Source of the DNA: an uncultured Collinsella sp.
Lineage (GTDB): Bacteria > Actinomycetota > Coriobacteriia > Coriobacteriales > Coriobacteriaceae
Length of the DNA: 39,814 bases
Direction of reading: 5' to 3'
NCBI GenBank assembly: GCA_900547765.1
Contig: URIA01000016.1
Location: 1-39,814, forward strand
The first letter of the stretch is position 1, and every line of letters starts with the position of its first letter. The position numbers were made by a program, and so were the translations under genes. This document shows, one piece after another, positions 1 through 8,153 of the stretch. The notes under the pieces are model-generated. The model was not told the DNA's origin. It was given only the letters and a program-made list of their open reading frames with translations, and ran no database searches.

Positions 1-31
1 TCTCGGAAGGCACGTGCAGACCTTTCGTCAT
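1..31 (-). CDS. Possible 5' end of a minus-strand gene (partial)
   Basis: Read on the minus strand, an ATG at 31-29 opens a frame (MTKGLHVPSE) that runs off the window edge. An AGGAGG-like SD lies directly upstream, but the spacing to the ATG is only about 2 bases. About ten codons are visible, so no family can be named. The purine-rich SD in otherwise AT-rich DNA is the only support. Confidence 0.3.
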   Translation of the reverse strand, partial: MTKGLHVPSE

Positions 32-584
32 GGCCTCCTACCTTTCTTTCGGGCCTTACTGGCCGAATGTATCAGCGCCCCTCCGTATGGGACGCTGCTT
101 GCTGACAGCTCTAGTTATATCCAAAAACCATCCGCAATTCCACCTCGCCCCCGAACGGTCAGCAAAGTGAGATGAACGGTATATCGCATATGATTCCCCC
201 ATGATGTACTTCGGCGTTCTAAAGTAACTTTTCTAAGGTAGACGCTCTTTTTTCTCAAAAATCATTCGCAATTACAACTCCAATCTTTCGATTAGGAATT
301 GCATATCTAAAACGGTTTTATGTATATTAATGACGCTTGTTCGTGTTTCTGTCTGTATTCGATGATATTCAGCTACCTATCATTCTTATTCACACATACT
401 CACCAGTTGAGTGAGGATATAGACCGTTTTTTCACAACGTGACGGGCGTCAGCTCTATGGCTTGTCAGCGTAAGAAGTAGGTAAAGATACCGTTCACGCG
501 ATACGTCCGTGCCACAGGTCGACTAAATTGAGACAATAGTGAATAGTGTTAGGCTACCGTCCCCTGTGGGGACTGAACGGACAG
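32..584. other. AT-rich intergenic region upstream of ppk
   Basis: No convincing gene is present. The stretch is clearly richer in A+T than the flanking coding DNA, which suits a promoter region. Two imperfect direct copies of a motif CATYCGCAATTnCA occur near 129-142 and 262-275. Candidate promoters are TTGCAT (299-304) with TATATT (323-328, spacer 18) and TTGAGA (528-533) with TAGGCT (550-555, spacer 16). Neither has independent support. Confidence 0.5.
528..555 (+). promoter_or_regulatory. Candidate ppk promoter
   Basis: TTGAGA at 528-533 and TAGGCT at 550-555 are 16 bases apart. They would start transcription near 562, shortly before the ATGs at 585 and 591. If used, this promoter would exclude the upstream in-frame GTG at 546 as a start. 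It is a weak match judged by eye. Confidence 0.25.
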
Positions 585-2993
585 ATGCATATGCCGAGCA
601 AAATCGAAAAGAAGCAAGCCGCCGCAAAGCTGCGCAAACCGCCGCGCGACTTCTCATACACGCAAAACCGAGAGCTCAGCTGGCTACGCTTTGACAACCG
701 CGTGCTCGACGAAGCCTTCGACGAAACCGTTCCGTTATTCGAGCGACTAAAGTTCGTCTCGATCTTCGAGTCCAACCTCGACGAGTTCCTTATGGTGCGC
801 GTGGGCGGCCTGTCCGATCTGGCGGAGCTCAAAAAACAACCTGTCGACAACAAGAGCAATATGACCGCCTCCGAACAGGTCGATGCTGTCATGGCCGAAA
901 TGCCCGGGCTCCTTACCCGTTGGGAGTCCATCTTTAAGAGCATCGAGGGCAAGCTCGACACCTTGGGCGTTCACCGCGCCCACATCGATTCGCTTACGCC
1001 CGAGGAGCGCACCTTTGTAACCCGCTACTTCCAGGCCTACGTGTCGCCGGTCATCTCGCCGCTGGTCATCGATCCTCGCCACCCCTTCCCCAACCTGCGC
1101 AACGGCGCGCTCTATCTGGCCTGTGGTCTGGACGGCGCCACCGACGAGGAGAGCCTACTGGGCCTTATCGAGATTCCCGCCTCGATGAACCGCGTGGTCG
1201 AGATCCCCTCGCCCACCGGCACCTACTCCTACATCTTGCTCGAGGACGTCATCCTCGCCTGCCTGGACAGCTGCTTTGGCTCCTATAAGCCGCTGGATCG
1301 TGCGCTGATCCGCGTCACCCGCAACGCCGACATCGATCCGGACGGCGAGGGCGTCGAAGAGGAAGAGGACTACCGCCAGCACATGAAGCGCATTCTCAAG
1401 AAGCGCCTGCGCCTGCAGCCGGTAGTGCTCGCGGTCTCGGGGTCGCTCGAGAAGGCGACGCTCAAGACTATCCGCAAGGCGCTCGAGCTTTCGCGCCGCT
1501 CTGTCTTTACCTGCGATATCCCGCTCAACCTGGGCTACGTCTTTGGCATTGAGGGCAAGATTCCCGAGCACCTGCGCAACGAGCTCCTCTTTACGCCGTT
1601 TAAGCCACAGCCCAACCCCACCATCGACATGACCCGCTCCATCCGCGAGCAGGTGCTGCAGCACGACAAGCTGCTCTTCTACCCTTACGAGGCCATGAAT
1701 CCGTTCCTGGATCTGGTACACGAGGCAGCCTACGATCCCGAGTGCATCTCGTTGCGCATCACGCTCTACCGCGTGGCCAAGCAGAGCCGCCTATGCGAGT
1801 CGCTGATCGATGCCGCCGAGAACGGCAAAGAGGTCACGGTGCTCATGGAGCTCCGCGCCCGCTTTGACGAGCAGAACAACATCGAGTGGGCCGAGCGTCT
1901 GGAAGAGGCAGGCTGCACCGTCATCTACGGCTCCGAAGGCTTTAAGTGCCACTCCAAGATCTGCCAGCTCACCTATCGCGAGGGCATGGCGCTCACCCGC
2001 CTCACGCTTTTGGGCACCGGCAACTTTAACGAGAAGACGGCCAAACTCTACAGCGACTTTATGCTCATGACAGCTCATCCCGGCATCGGTGAAGACGCCA
2101 ACCTGTTCTTCCGCAATCTGTCGCTGGGCAACCTGCGCGGCGACTACCGCTTCCTGGGTGTGGCGCCCGTCGGACTGAAACCGCTCATCATGCGCGGGCT
2201 TGACCGCGAGATCCAGCGCGCCCTTGCCGGCGAGCCCGCCCGCGTGTTCTTTAAGCTCAACTCACTGACCGACCGCGAGGTTATCGACAAGATCGCCGAG
2301 GCATCGTGTGCCGGCGTGCGCGTAGACATGATCATCCGCGGCATCTCGTGCCTCAAGCCCGGTGTTCCGGGCAAGACCGAGAACGTGCATGTCCGCTCCA
2401 TCGTCGGACGCTTTTTGGAGCACGCGCGCGTCTATGCTTTCGGCGTGGACTCGGACATGATTTACCTGAGCTCAGCCGATATGATGACGCGCAACACCGA
2501 GCACCGCGTGGAGATCGCCTTCCCCGTGCTCGACCCCACCTGCCGCGCCCTAGTGCACGAGTACATGGGTATGCAGCTGCGCGACAACGTGAAAGCCCGC
2601 AGCCTGACAAGTGACGGCACCTGGGTTCCCGTGGAGCGTACAGGGGGTGAGAAACCCTTCAACTCGCAGGAAGCCCTGCTGGAGCGTGCCTACCGCAACG
2701 CCGAGGCCGCGCCCGAGCCCGTCATTGAGGCAAAGCCCGCCCCTTCTCCTGAGCCGCAGCCGGCCACGCCCAAGGTTCAGAAGGTCCAGGCGACCGTCAT
2801 TGAGCCCGAGCCCGCACCTATACCTCAGCCCGAGCCGCAGGTCACCAAGCCCGCACCCGAGACGAGCGCCCGTCACGATAAGCCCGCCGGCAAGACCAAG
2901 GCCATCGAGCGCCATCGCCCCGGTCGTGTGCGCATGGGCCTGGGCCTGATCGGCCTGGGTCTTAAGACGCTCATTACCGGCAAGACGAAATAG
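585..2993 (+). CDS. ppk1: Polyphosphate kinase (Ppk1) with a proline-rich C-terminal tail
   Basis: Ppk1 reversibly transfers the terminal phosphate of ATP to polyphosphate. The N-terminal region (NRELSWLRFDNRVL...ESNLDEFLMVRVGGL) and the two phospholipase-D-like domains are typical. His456 in FKCHSKI corresponds to the autophosphorylated histidine and His613 in FLEHARVY to the second conserved histidine. The core ends near residue 700. About 95 further residues are rich in Pro, Glu and Ala and end in a short basic, glycine/leucine-rich segment, which is longer than in typical family members. The start is uncertain: GTG 546 and ATG 591 are in frame, but the conserved domain begins after 591 and none has a strong SD. 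A strong terminator follows, so the gene is probably monocistronic. Confidence 0.93.
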   Translation: MHMPSKIEKKQAAAKLRKPPRDFSYTQNRELSWLRFDNRVLDEAFDETVPLFERLKFVSIFESNLDEFLMVRVGGLSDLAELKKQPVDNKSNMTASEQVDAVMAEMPGLLTRWESIFKSIEGKLDTLGVHRAHIDSLTPEERTFVTRYFQAYVSPVISPLVIDPRHPFPNLRNGALYLACGLDGATDEESLLGLIEIPASMNRVVEIPSPTGTYSYILLEDVILACLDSCFGSYKPLDRALIRVTRNADIDPDGEGVEEEEDYRQHMKRILKKRLRLQPVVLAVSGSLEKATLKTIRKALELSRRSVFTCDIPLNLGYVFGIEGKIPEHLRNELLFTPFKPQPNPTIDMTRSIREQVLQHDKLLFYPYEAMNPFLDLVHEAAYDPECISLRITLYRVAKQSRLCESLIDAAENGKEVTVLMELRARFDEQNNIEWAERLEEAGCTVIYGSEGFKCHSKICQLTYREGMALTRLTLLGTGNFNEKTAKLYSDFMLMTAHPGIGEDANLFFRNLSLGNLRGDYRFLGVAPVGLKPLIMRGLDREIQRALAGEPARVFFKLNSLTDREVIDKIAEASCAGVRVDMIIRGISCLKPGVPGKTENVHVRSIVGRFLEHARVYAFGVDSDMIYLSSADMMTRNTEHRVEIAFPVLDPTCRALVHEYMGMQLRDNVKARSLTSDGTWVPVERTGGEKPFNSQEALLERAYRNAEAAPEPVIEAKPAPSPEPQPATPKVQKVQATVIEPEPAPIPQPEPQVTKPAPETSARHDKPAGKTKAIERHRPGRVRMGLGLIGLGLKTLITGKTK

Positions 2994-3017
2994 TCGTTTG
3001 TAGAAGCAGTTTGTAGA

Positions 3018-3060
3018 AGCGCCCCGCATTTGAGGAAAGCCTCGGATGCGGGGCGCTTTT
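3018..3060 (+). terminator. Intrinsic terminator after ppk1
   Basis: A perfect 12-bp stem (3018-3029 with 3046-3057) encloses a loop that itself contains a GAGG/CCTC mini-hairpin. It is followed by TTT. Confidence 0.88.
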
Positions 3061-3106
3061 CCCTGCTACCATGGTGCGGACAACAACACGAATGACAGGC
3101 AGGGAT

Positions 3107-4420
3107 ATGAAGCTCGCTATAGAATCGATGACCTACGGCGCCGATGGGCTGGCGCACGCCGACAACGGCAAGGCCGTCTTTGTGCAGGGCGCCGTGGCAG
3201 GCGACACCGTCGAGGCCGAGGTCGTACAGGACGGCAAGTCGTTCATGCGCGCCCGCACGACCGAGATTCTGGAGCCGAGCCCCGATCGCATTCAGCCCCC
3301 CTGCCCCTTCGTTGGCATCTGCGGCGGTTGTTCGTGGGGCAATCTCTCACGCACGGCACAGCTTGCCGCCAAGGAGCAAAACCTGCGCTCCACGCTCGAG
3401 CGCATCGGCAAGTTCGCTCCTGAGCAGGTCGATAAGTTGGTACAGCCCATCTGCCACACCAAGGACGACTGGGGCTACCGCAATAAAATCGAGCTCGAAC
3501 CGACCGTCGTCAACGGTCGCGTGCGCCTTGGCATGCACGGTGTCGACCCCAGCAAAATCGTGACCGTCGATGCGTGCCCGCTGTTCGATAAGCGCTTCCC
3601 GAAGGCGCTCAAATCGGTCGTCGGCGCACTCAACTATCTAAGCGGCAGCCATGACTTGGGGCTCGAACGCGTGGGCATTCGCGCATCGCGCCGCACCAAG
3701 GCGCTCGAGGTCGCACTCTGGACGCCTACGGGCTCTTTTCCGCGCTCGCAGGTCTCCCGCGTGCTGGCGGACGCCGCTCATCCCACGAGCATCGTGCGCG
3801 TGATGAGCAGGGGCGAAAAGAAGGCCCGCCGTGTCTCCAAGGTCGAAATGCTCGCCGGCGAGGGCTCGTGGACCGAGAACATCGCCGAGGGCCAGATGCG
3901 CTTGTCTGCCCCGTCGTTTTTCCAAGTCAACACCAAGGGCGCCGAGATTTTGATTGATCTCGTTATGGACGCCCTCGACCCGCAGGAAGACGAGCTTGCC
4001 GTGGACCTGTACTGCGGCGCCGGAACCTTTACCCTGCCGCTCGCCCGCCGCTGCGACTTCGTCGCCGCCGTCGAGGCCTACGGCCCGGCCGTGCGCGACC
4101 TGCGCCGTAACCTGGAGATCAACAAGCTTGATAACGTCGACGTCATTGGCGGAGACGCGGTGCGCGAGTTCCCCGACCAGGATGCCGACGTCTTGGTGGT
4201 CGACCCGCCGCGCGCAGGCCTCGCCCCCGAGGCGATCGACCTTATCGCCAGCACGAGTGCTCGCGATGTCGCCTACGTGAGCTGCGACCCGGCCACCCTG
4301 GCGCGCGATCTCAAACGCTTTGTCGAAGAAGGCACCTTCTCCCCCGTAAAGATCACGCCAGTCGACCTGTTCCCACAAACCTTCCACTGCGAGACCGTCG
4401 TCCACCTTAGGCGCAACTAG
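3107..4420 (+). CDS. 23S rRNA (uracil-5-)-methyltransferase, RlmD/TrmA family
   Basis: This is a SAM-dependent RNA m5U methyltransferase. An N-terminal TRAM domain (about residues 1-55) precedes a 4Fe-4S cysteine set: Cys66, Cys72 and Cys75 in CPFVGICGGC, and Cys157. The SAM-binding motif DLYCGAGTF lies near 300, DPPRAGL follows, and the catalytic Cys393 sits in YVSCDPATLARD. The start chosen is ATG 3107, next to AGGG and just before the TRAM domain. ATGs at 3071 and 3092 are in frame but lack an SD. The family is clear, but whether the target is U1939, U747 or a tRNA site cannot be read from the sequence. Confidence 0.9.
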   Translation: MKLAIESMTYGADGLAHADNGKAVFVQGAVAGDTVEAEVVQDGKSFMRARTTEILEPSPDRIQPPCPFVGICGGCSWGNLSRTAQLAAKEQNLRSTLERIGKFAPEQVDKLVQPICHTKDDWGYRNKIELEPTVVNGRVRLGMHGVDPSKIVTVDACPLFDKRFPKALKSVVGALNYLSGSHDLGLERVGIRASRRTKALEVALWTPTGSFPRSQVSRVLADAAHPTSIVRVMSRGEKKARRVSKVEMLAGEGSWTENIAEGQMRLSAPSFFQVNTKGAEILIDLVMDALDPQEDELAVDLYCGAGTFTLPLARRCDFVAAVEAYGPAVRDLRRNLEINKLDNVDVIGGDAVREFPDQDADVLVVDPPRAGLAPEAIDLIASTSARDVAYVSCDPATLARDLKRFVEEGTFSPVKITPVDLFPQTFHCETVVHLRRN

Positions 4421-4526
4421 CCACTTAATCATTGCTCAGAAAAATCATTGGGAAATCGAGCGTGGCAAGCGGAGGTCTTCGGGGTATAAGACGGCTAATT
4501 GTATGCCGCCTATGAAAGGAACCCTC

Positions 4527-5069
4527 ATGCCCAGCGTTGCCGTTCTCGCCGCCGATGGCTTTGAAACTATTGAATGCTTGACCATGGTCGATGTCATGCG
4601 TCGCGGCGGCGTGCGTGCCACGCTCGTCTCGATCATGCCCACGCGCGAGGTCGTAAGCTCGCTGCAGATCCCCGTGACCTGCGATGCGCTCTTTGATGAG
4701 ATCGACTTTGACGAGTACGACTGCGTCGTGCTGCCCGGCGGCCTGCCCGGTGCCACCAACCTGCGCGCAGATCAGCGCGTCTGCGACGTGGTCTGCGAGT
4801 TCGCCGCAACCAAGCACGTCGCCGCCATCTGCGCCGCCCCGTTTATCCTGGGCGAGCTCGACCTGCTCGAGGGGCGCCATGCCACGTGCTTCCCTGGCTT
4901 TGAGAAAAGCTTCCCCGAAGGCGCCTATACCGGCGAGAAGGTCACGCAAGACGGCAACATCATCACTGCCAGCGGCATGGCACAGTCCCTCCCCTTTGCA
5001 TTGGAGCTGCTGCGCACGCTCGCCGGCGACAAGGCCGTCGAGAAGGTCGCCGAGGGCATCCAACTATGA
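4527..5069 (+). CDS. DJ-1/PfpI family protein
   Basis: A 180-residue class I glutamine-amidotransferase-like protein of the DJ-1/ThiJ/PfpI superfamily. AVLAADGFETIECL matches the N-terminal strand with the conserved Glu, and Cys102 in AAICAAP is the nucleophile-elbow cysteine. Known members act as deglycases, chaperones or stress proteins, and the exact activity is unknown here. ATG 4527 is chosen because AAAGGA lies 6 bases upstream; an in-frame ATG at 4503 lacks an SD. Its stop overlaps the maf start (ATGA), so the two are probably translationally coupled. Confidence 0.9.
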   Translation: MPSVAVLAADGFETIECLTMVDVMRRGGVRATLVSIMPTREVVSSLQIPVTCDALFDEIDFDEYDCVVLPGGLPGATNLRADQRVCDVVCEFAATKHVAAICAAPFILGELDLLEGRHATCFPGFEKSFPEGAYTGEKVTQDGNIITASGMAQSLPFALELLRTLAGDKAVEKVAEGIQL

Positions 5070-5647
5070 TTTTGGCTTCGCAATCGCCGCGCCGCATAGA
5101 GCTGATGCGCGAGGCAGGCTACAACATTCGCGTGATTCCCGCGGATATCGACGAAACGCCCTTTGATGGCGAGGCCCCGCTCACGCTTGTCGAGCGCTTG
5201 GCACGCGCCAAGGCGGCTGCCGTTGCTGCCGAGCATGCCGAGCCCAATGAGCTAACGGTCGCGGCCGACACCATCGTCACCTTTGACGGCAAGATTCTGG
5301 GCAAGCCGGCAACCGAGGACGAGGCGCGCACTATGCTCCGTGAGCTTTCGGGCCGCACGCACCAGGTCGCAACCGGCGTCTGCATCGTTAAGGCAGGCGA
5401 TACGGCCGCCCCGCATGCCGCCGAAAGCCTGTCCTTTGTCGATGTGACCGACGTGACGTTCTACGAGCTCACCGACGAGCAGATCGAGCACTACGTCGCC
5501 TCGGGTGAGCCCATGGACAAGGCCGGCGCCTACGGCATTCAGGGCACAGGAGGACGCATGCTCGTGCACGATATTTCGGGCGACTTCTATAACGTGGTGG
5601 GCCTACCCATCGCCCGCGTCGCGCGCGCGATTCAAAAACTCTCGTAA
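5066..5647 (+). CDS. maf: Maf family nucleoside triphosphate pyrophosphatase
   Basis: Maf proteins hydrolyse (modified) dTTP/UTP to monophosphates as house-cleaning enzymes. ILASQSPRRIEL at the N terminus, the metal-binding AADTIV motif, and EPMDKAGAYGIQG are all visible. The last motif is the signature of the dTTP/UTP-type (YhdE-like) branch rather than the m7GTP branch. The 193-residue length is normal. The start codon lies inside the last codons of the DJ-1 gene (4-base overlap), so both share an mRNA. Confidence 0.93.
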   Translation: MILASQSPRRIELMREAGYNIRVIPADIDETPFDGEAPLTLVERLARAKAAAVAAEHAEPNELTVAADTIVTFDGKILGKPATEDEARTMLRELSGRTHQVATGVCIVKAGDTAAPHAAESLSFVDVTDVTFYELTDEQIEHYVASGEPMDKAGAYGIQGTGGRMLVHDISGDFYNVVGLPIARVARAIQKLS

Positions 5648-5748
5648 TTGCATCTGGCGCTGGGTATCCCCCGGCGCCTACAATTTTGGCGTACCGTACG
5701 GATCCCGACCGGGCACAAGGCGCGGCGGAAAACCGATAGGAGTTAAAC

Positions 5749-6750
5749 ATGGATACACTGCTCGAGGCCATTGACGTCTGCGATGTCGATGGCTTTTGCT
5801 ATGGCAACTATACGGACGAGGAGGCCGGCACCGGTTGCACCGTAATCGTGGCACCCGAGGGCGCCACCGGCGGCGTTGACGTTCGCGGCGGTGCTCCAGC
5901 ATCGCGCGAAACCGACCTGCTGCGACCCGAGAACACCGTCGACAAGGTCCACGCCGTCTGCCTTTCGGGTGGATCGGCCTTTGGCCTCGAGGCTGCAAGC
6001 GGCGTCGCTCGCGAGCTTGAGAGCCGCGGCATCGGCCTTCCCGTCGGCCCCACGCAGGTGCCTATCGTGTGCTCCAGCTGTATCTTCGACCTCGCCTTTG
6101 GTAACCCCACCGTGCGCCCCGACATTGAGGCCGGCATCGCCGCCGTGCGCGAAGCACTCGACAACACCCCCACCACGCTCGAGCAAGGCAATGTGGGCGC
6201 CGGCACCGGTGCCACCGTAGGTAAGCTCATGGGCCCCGCCACCTGCATGAAGGCCGGCCTTGGCGCTGCCGCCGTGGCGCTCGGCCCCATCAAGGTGGGC
6301 GCCGTGGTCTCGGTCAACGCCTGCGGCAACGTTGTCGACCCCTTCACCGGCGAGTGGGTCGCCGGCATGCGTGCCGCAGCCGATAGCGACCAGATTGTCG
6401 ACATGGAACTCGCGGCCTTTACTGCCGCAGGATCCATGCAGATGCCGCTCGACCGCACCAACACCACCATCAGCTGCATCGTCACCAACGTGGAACTCAC
6501 TAAGGCACAAGCCACCAAGGTCTCCCAGATGGCCGCAGACGCCTACGCACACGCCATCCGTCCCACGCACACCACCAACGACGGCGACACCATCTACACC
6601 CTCGCCAGCGGCAAACTGGGCACCCAGGCAAGCGCCGCCGTTCCCCTAGACCTGCTGGGCATGCTCGCAGTAAGGGCCCTGGAAACCGCCATCGTAAACG
6701 GAGCCAAAACCGCAAAAACCTCCCACGGCATCCCCGGCGCCGCAAAGTAA
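5749..6750 (+). CDS. P1 family peptidase (DmpA/S58-like)
   Basis: A 333-residue N-terminal-nucleophile hydrolase of the S58 family, related to DmpA aminopeptidase and beta-peptidyl aminopeptidases. Diagnostic motifs are GCTVIVAPEGATGGVDVRGG near the N terminus, LSGGSAFGLEAASGV, and GNVGAGTGATVGK. In the last motif Thr153 is the likely self-processing nucleophile by analogy with the family (inference). An AGGAGT SD precedes ATG 5749. No signal peptide is seen, so it is probably cytoplasmic. The substrate is unknown. Confidence 0.9.
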   Translation: MDTLLEAIDVCDVDGFCYGNYTDEEAGTGCTVIVAPEGATGGVDVRGGAPASRETDLLRPENTVDKVHAVCLSGGSAFGLEAASGVARELESRGIGLPVGPTQVPIVCSSCIFDLAFGNPTVRPDIEAGIAAVREALDNTPTTLEQGNVGAGTGATVGKLMGPATCMKAGLGAAAVALGPIKVGAVVSVNACGNVVDPFTGEWVAGMRAAADSDQIVDMELAAFTAAGSMQMPLDRTNTTISCIVTNVELTKAQATKVSQMAADAYAHAIRPTHTTNDGDTIYTLASGKLGTQASAAVPLDLLGMLAVRALETAIVNGAKTAKTSHGIPGAAK

Positions 6751-6762
6751 ACTAGCTCGTCC

Positions 6763-6887
6763 GGTTGCCCGGTGGGGCTTGGTTATGTTTGCTGCTCTAC
6801 AGTCCTGGCTCGCACGAAGAGCACATTAAGTGCTCTTCGGCTCGTGCGGAACTCGCGACAAACATAACCAAGCCCCACCGGGCAACC
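6763..6887. repeat. Nested hairpin element A (29-bp perfect outer arms)
   Basis: The 29-base arms at 6763-6791 and 6859-6887 are perfectly complementary. The 67-base core (6792-6858) contains a second hairpin, GAAGAGCAC-ATTAA-GTGCTCTTC, flanked by AGTCCTGGCTCGCAC on the left and GTGCGGAACT on the right. The core matches element B (7001-7068) in reverse complement, with compensatory stem changes. It begins 12 bases after the P1 peptidase stop. No U-run follows the outer arm, so it is not a classical terminator. Confidence 0.85.
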
Positions 6888-6980
6888 TACCAACCAAGTC
6901 TTTTCAGCCCAGGCCCCTGTGTACCGCGCGTCGAAGAACTTCAAATTCAAATAACCTGACAATCGATTCTTATGGCAGAA

Positions 6981-7088
6981 GCCCCTTGGCCTTTAGTTTG
7001 ATACAAGTTCCGCACGAGCCGGAAAGCACTTAATGTGCTTTCCGTGCGAGCAGGACTGTTCGCAGTAGCAAACTAAAGGCCAAGGGGC
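6981..7088. repeat. Nested hairpin element B (20-bp perfect outer arms)
   Basis: Perfect 20-base arms at 6981-7000 and 7069-7088 surround a 68-base core. Reverse-complemented, the core aligns with element A from ACAGTCCTG through GTGCGGAACT. The inner stem is GGAAAGCAC/GTGCTTTCC in place of GAAGAGCAC/GTGCTCTTC, so both sides changed together. The outer arms share no sequence with A. It lies 33 bases beyond the stop of the minus-strand glycosyltransferase. The 93 bases between A and B hold nothing recognisable. Confidence 0.85.
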
Positions 7089-7121
7089 CCAGTCAACCTA
7101 TCAGCAGCGATTACTCGGCAG

Positions 7122-8153
7122 CTAGTTGAATTTGAAGATCTTTGAGGCAAGACGGTATAGGCCGAGTGTGGTTTTGTCTCCGGCCCGTCCGCGCAGATTG
7201 GTAAAGAAGCCCACCACGCCGTAGCGAGCGCGACGATACATGCGCTCGTCATAGGCCTTCAGATCACTCCACAGCGTCTTCAGACGCTCATCGGCACAAT
7301 CCTCGTCGGAAAGCTTGGTGAGCACCGAGCAGATCGCCATCATCATGGTGAAGTAGCCCATCATGTACGAACGCAGACGCGACGACTCGACATCGCTGTA
7401 CAGGTGGTACGACTCCATCATGATACGCGTAACACGGAACTGCTGGTCCAGACGCTTGACCATCGTGGCCTCGTTGACACTCTGGCCCTCGCGACCGATA
7501 AAGTAGCGATAGAGGTCGATGTCGGCGTAGTACATGGTCTTACAACGCGGCAGCGGCACGTAGGCGTAGATGTTGTCCACATAGAACGTGTGCGGCGGCA
7601 TGGGCAGGTTGGACTCGCGCAGCACATCCGTGCGATAGCACAGGCTGTGCATGAGCAGATTCTGGTCCAAACGGAAATGGCCGATCTGGTCCCAGGTAAA
7701 GATCTTTTTTCGAGGCAGGGCAAACTTGTAACCAATGGCCGTATGCGTACCCTCGTAAACCTTCTCGTACACGTAGTTCGAGATAAACAGGTCAACGCGC
7801 TGGTCGCGCTCTTCAAAGCCGCGCAGAATCGACAGCATGGTCGAAAGGGCAGCGCCGTCAAGCCAGTCGTCCGAGTCGACGACCTTGTAGTAGGTGCCCT
7901 GCGCCTCGCGCAGACCCGAAAGGACGGCAATACCGTGGCCGCCATTCTCCTGGTGCACCGCGCGGATGATTCCAGGATAACGGGCCTCCCACTCGTCGGC
8001 CTTGGCGGCCGTCTCGTCCTTGGAGCCGTCGTCCACCACGATAATCTCGATATCGGTGGCGTAATTGCTCCCCTCCAGAATGGAGGTGATGCAATGGTCC
8101 ATGTCCTTGGCAGCGTTATACGAGGGAATACCGAATGTTATGACTTTATGCAT
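7122..8153 (-). CDS. Glycosyltransferase family 2 (putative galactofuranosyl or related transferase)
   Basis: A GT-A fold transferase of 343 residues. The N terminus FGIPSYNAAKDMDHCI, VVDDGSKDET, ENGGHG and the metal-binding DSDD (93-96, in VVDSDDWLD) are typical of GT2. No transmembrane segment is evident. The ATG at 8153 overlaps the glf stop by 8 bases (CCATGCATAA), a tight translational coupling. An ATG at 8171 lies further inside glf without an SD. Co-expression with UDP-galactopyranose mutase suggests that it uses UDP-galactofuranose or builds the same surface glycan; that is inference from context. Confidence 0.87.
   Translation of the reverse strand: MHKVITFGIPSYNAAKDMDHCITSILEGSNYATDIEIIVVDDGSKDETAAKADEWEARYPGIIRAVHQENGGHGIAVLSGLREAQGTYYKVVDSDDWLDGAALSTMLSILRGFEERDQRVDLFISNYVYEKVYEGTHTAIGYKFALPRKKIFTWDQIGHFRLDQNLLMHSLCYRTDVLRESNLPMPPHTFYVDNIYAYVPLPRCKTMYYADIDLYRYFIGREGQSVNEATMVKRLDQQFRVTRIMMESYHLYSDVESSRLRSYMMGYFTMMMAICSVLTKLSDEDCADERLKTLWSDLKAYDERMYRRARYGVVGFFTNLRGRAGDKTTLGLYRLASKIFKFN

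Noticed and set aside
6763..7088. Insertion sequence remnant with terminal inverted repeats
   Set aside because: Conserved sequence is in the centre, not at the ends; there is no transposase fragment and no target duplication.
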